Source: Bryobacterales bacterium (GTDB taxonomy: Bacteria > Acidobacteriota > Terriglobia > Bryobacterales > Bryobacteraceae). Taken from it: a stretch of DNA of 64,000 nucleotides. A program made the translations under genes and the position numbers. Each line of letters starts with the position of its first letter. The first letter of the stretch is position 1. The notes beneath the pieces are model-generated. The model was not told the DNA's origin. It made no database searches and saw nothing but the letters and a program-made list of their open reading frames with translations. Of this stretch, positions 63,191 to 64,000 are shown piece by piece. The DNA lies in NCBI GenBank assembly GCA_020847045.1, contig JADLCT010000006.1:1-64000 (forward strand), given 5' to 3'.

Positions 63191-64000
63191 ACCGACGGCG
63201 TCTGATTCAATCGCTGGGCGTGGCCGCGGCAAGCGCGGCATGCTCGCGAAAGGCCCAGTCCGGCCGTCCGAACATCCTGTTCATACTGGCCGACGATCAA
63301 TCGTGGCTGCACACTTCGGGCAATGGAACCAAGGGTCTGTCAACACCCGCGTTGGACCGGATTGCCCGGGAGGGCGTGCGTTTCACGAACTCTTTCACCG
63401 CGTCTCCCTCCTGCACACCCTCGCGAACGGCCATCCTCAGCGGACGCCATGTGTGGCAGACCGGAGAGGCGGGCCAGCTCTACGGCGCCATGCCGAAGGA
63501 CTTGCCGCTCTATACACAGGTTTTGAAAAAGGGCGGCTACTGGGTGGGCTTCACGGGCAAAGGCTGGGGACCCGGCGATTGGCGCGCGCTGGGCCTGGAT
63601 CGAAACCCCTGCGGCCGGCAGTTCAACCAGATCAACCGTTCCCCCACTCCGCCGCCCGGACGCGACCAGCGTGACTATGCCGCCAACTTCGAAGCCTTTC
63701 TGAAGGAGCGGCCCAACGGCGATCCCTTCTGTTTCTGGTTTGGTTCGACCGAGCCCCACCGCGTCTACGACCCCGGCTGCGGCGTTCGCGCGGGCAAGAA
63801 GATCGAGGATGTGGAGCTGCCGCCGTTCCTGCCTGATACACCTGAGATCCGCTCCGACATCCTCGACTACTACACCGAAATCGAGTGGTTCGACGCCCAG
63901 GTGGCTAGGTTCCTGAAGATTTTGGAGGAAAAAGGCGAGCTCGACAATACGCTCATTGTTGTCACCAGTGATAATGGCATGCCCTTTCCCCGCGCCAAGG
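63187..64000 (+). CDS. Sulfatase (arylsulfatase family S1), Tat lipoprotein-like, cut by right window edge
   Basis: At least 271 residues are visible and the C-terminus is missing. The N-terminus MNRRRLIQSLGVAAASAAC combines a twin-arginine motif with a lipobox-like Cys, so it may be a Tat lipoprotein. RPNILFILADDQS holds the first metal-binding Asp pair. CTPSRTAIL is the formylglycine-type signature (Cys-x-Pro-x-Arg), and VTSDNGM the late metal ligands. Sulfate removal from a polysaccharide is the likely role, but activation needs a formylglycine-generating enzyme or anSME, which is not visible. It is coupled to the propeller gene upstream. Confidence 0.92.
   Translation, partial: MNRRRLIQSLGVAAASAACSRKAQSGRPNILFILADDQSWLHTSGNGTKGLSTPALDRIAREGVRFTNSFTASPSCTPSRTAILSGRHVWQTGEAGQLYGAMPKDLPLYTQVLKKGGYWVGFTGKGWGPGDWRALGLDRNPCGRQFNQINRSPTPPPGRDQRDYAANFEAFLKERPNGDPFCFWFGSTEPHRVYDPGCGVRAGKKIEDVELPPFLPDTPEIRSDILDYYTEIEWFDAQVARFLKILEEKGELDNTLIVVTSDNGMPFPRAK

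Overview
The window is a high-GC, very gene-dense stretch of a bacterial chromosome. Several things point to an Acidobacteriota genome of the Solibacter/Bryobacter type: many exported enzymes with Tat or Sec signals, an Oar-like outer-membrane receptor, secreted TPR and leucine-rich-repeat proteins, PQQ-dependent dehydrogenases, PafA-like phosphatase, sulfatase and GH88 genes. This placement is inferred from gene content alone. No rRNA, tRNA, CRISPR array, insertion sequence or prophage was found, and no gene-free stretch exceeds about 225 bases.

Layout. 1-4959 (leftward): a D-threonine-aldolase-like enzyme, an aminotransferase and a large FAD/Fe-S 2-hydroxyacid dehydrogenase cut by the left edge. 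4992-12853: an SDR, a GH88 hydrolase, a secreted protein, a CDGSH Fe-S protein, a DUF2520-like protein, uvrB and a Tat-exported sugar isomerase-like protein. 12850-15833: a receiver-less sigma-54 activator, a degenerate receiver-GGDEF protein and a glycosyltransferase. 16013-17090: an RlpA lipoprotein, then a 32-residue Lys/Ala histone-H1-like peptide gene with its own strong promoter and terminator. 17097-23241: midA, der, a sigma-like unknown, an ALDH7 dehydrogenase and a radical SAM protein. 23281-29841: exported sugar oxidoreductase and enolase-superfamily proteins, two LRR proteins and an NHL propeller. 30034-34637: the conserved rpmH-rnpA-yidD-yidC-khpB-mnmE block, without an adjacent dnaA. 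34695-37086: GDP-fucose synthesis pair and ferredoxin. 37099-44343 (leftward): DinG-like helicase, MATE pump, phosphatase, pentaheme cytochrome and PQQ dehydrogenase. 44363-56941: cupin, TPR protein, miaA, small secreted protein, a structured RNA region, TPR protein, outer-membrane receptor, a PP2C phosphatase coupled to three exported proteins, and thiD. 56938-59799 (leftward): a complete protein-thiocarboxylate cysteine pathway (cysM, mec, cysO, moeZ). 59871-64000: M50 protease, coiled-coil membrane protein, glycosyltransferase, YVTN propeller and a sulfatase cut by the right edge.

Genes are packed with ATGA/TGATG overlaps, stop codons shared between convergent genes, and divergent starts a few tens of bases apart. 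The best candidates for something undescribed are the PP2C-plus-exported-proteins operon (52511-56131), the coupled enolase/LRR/LRR operon built from a triplicated module, the histone-H1-like microgene, and the structured leader at 48393-48541.
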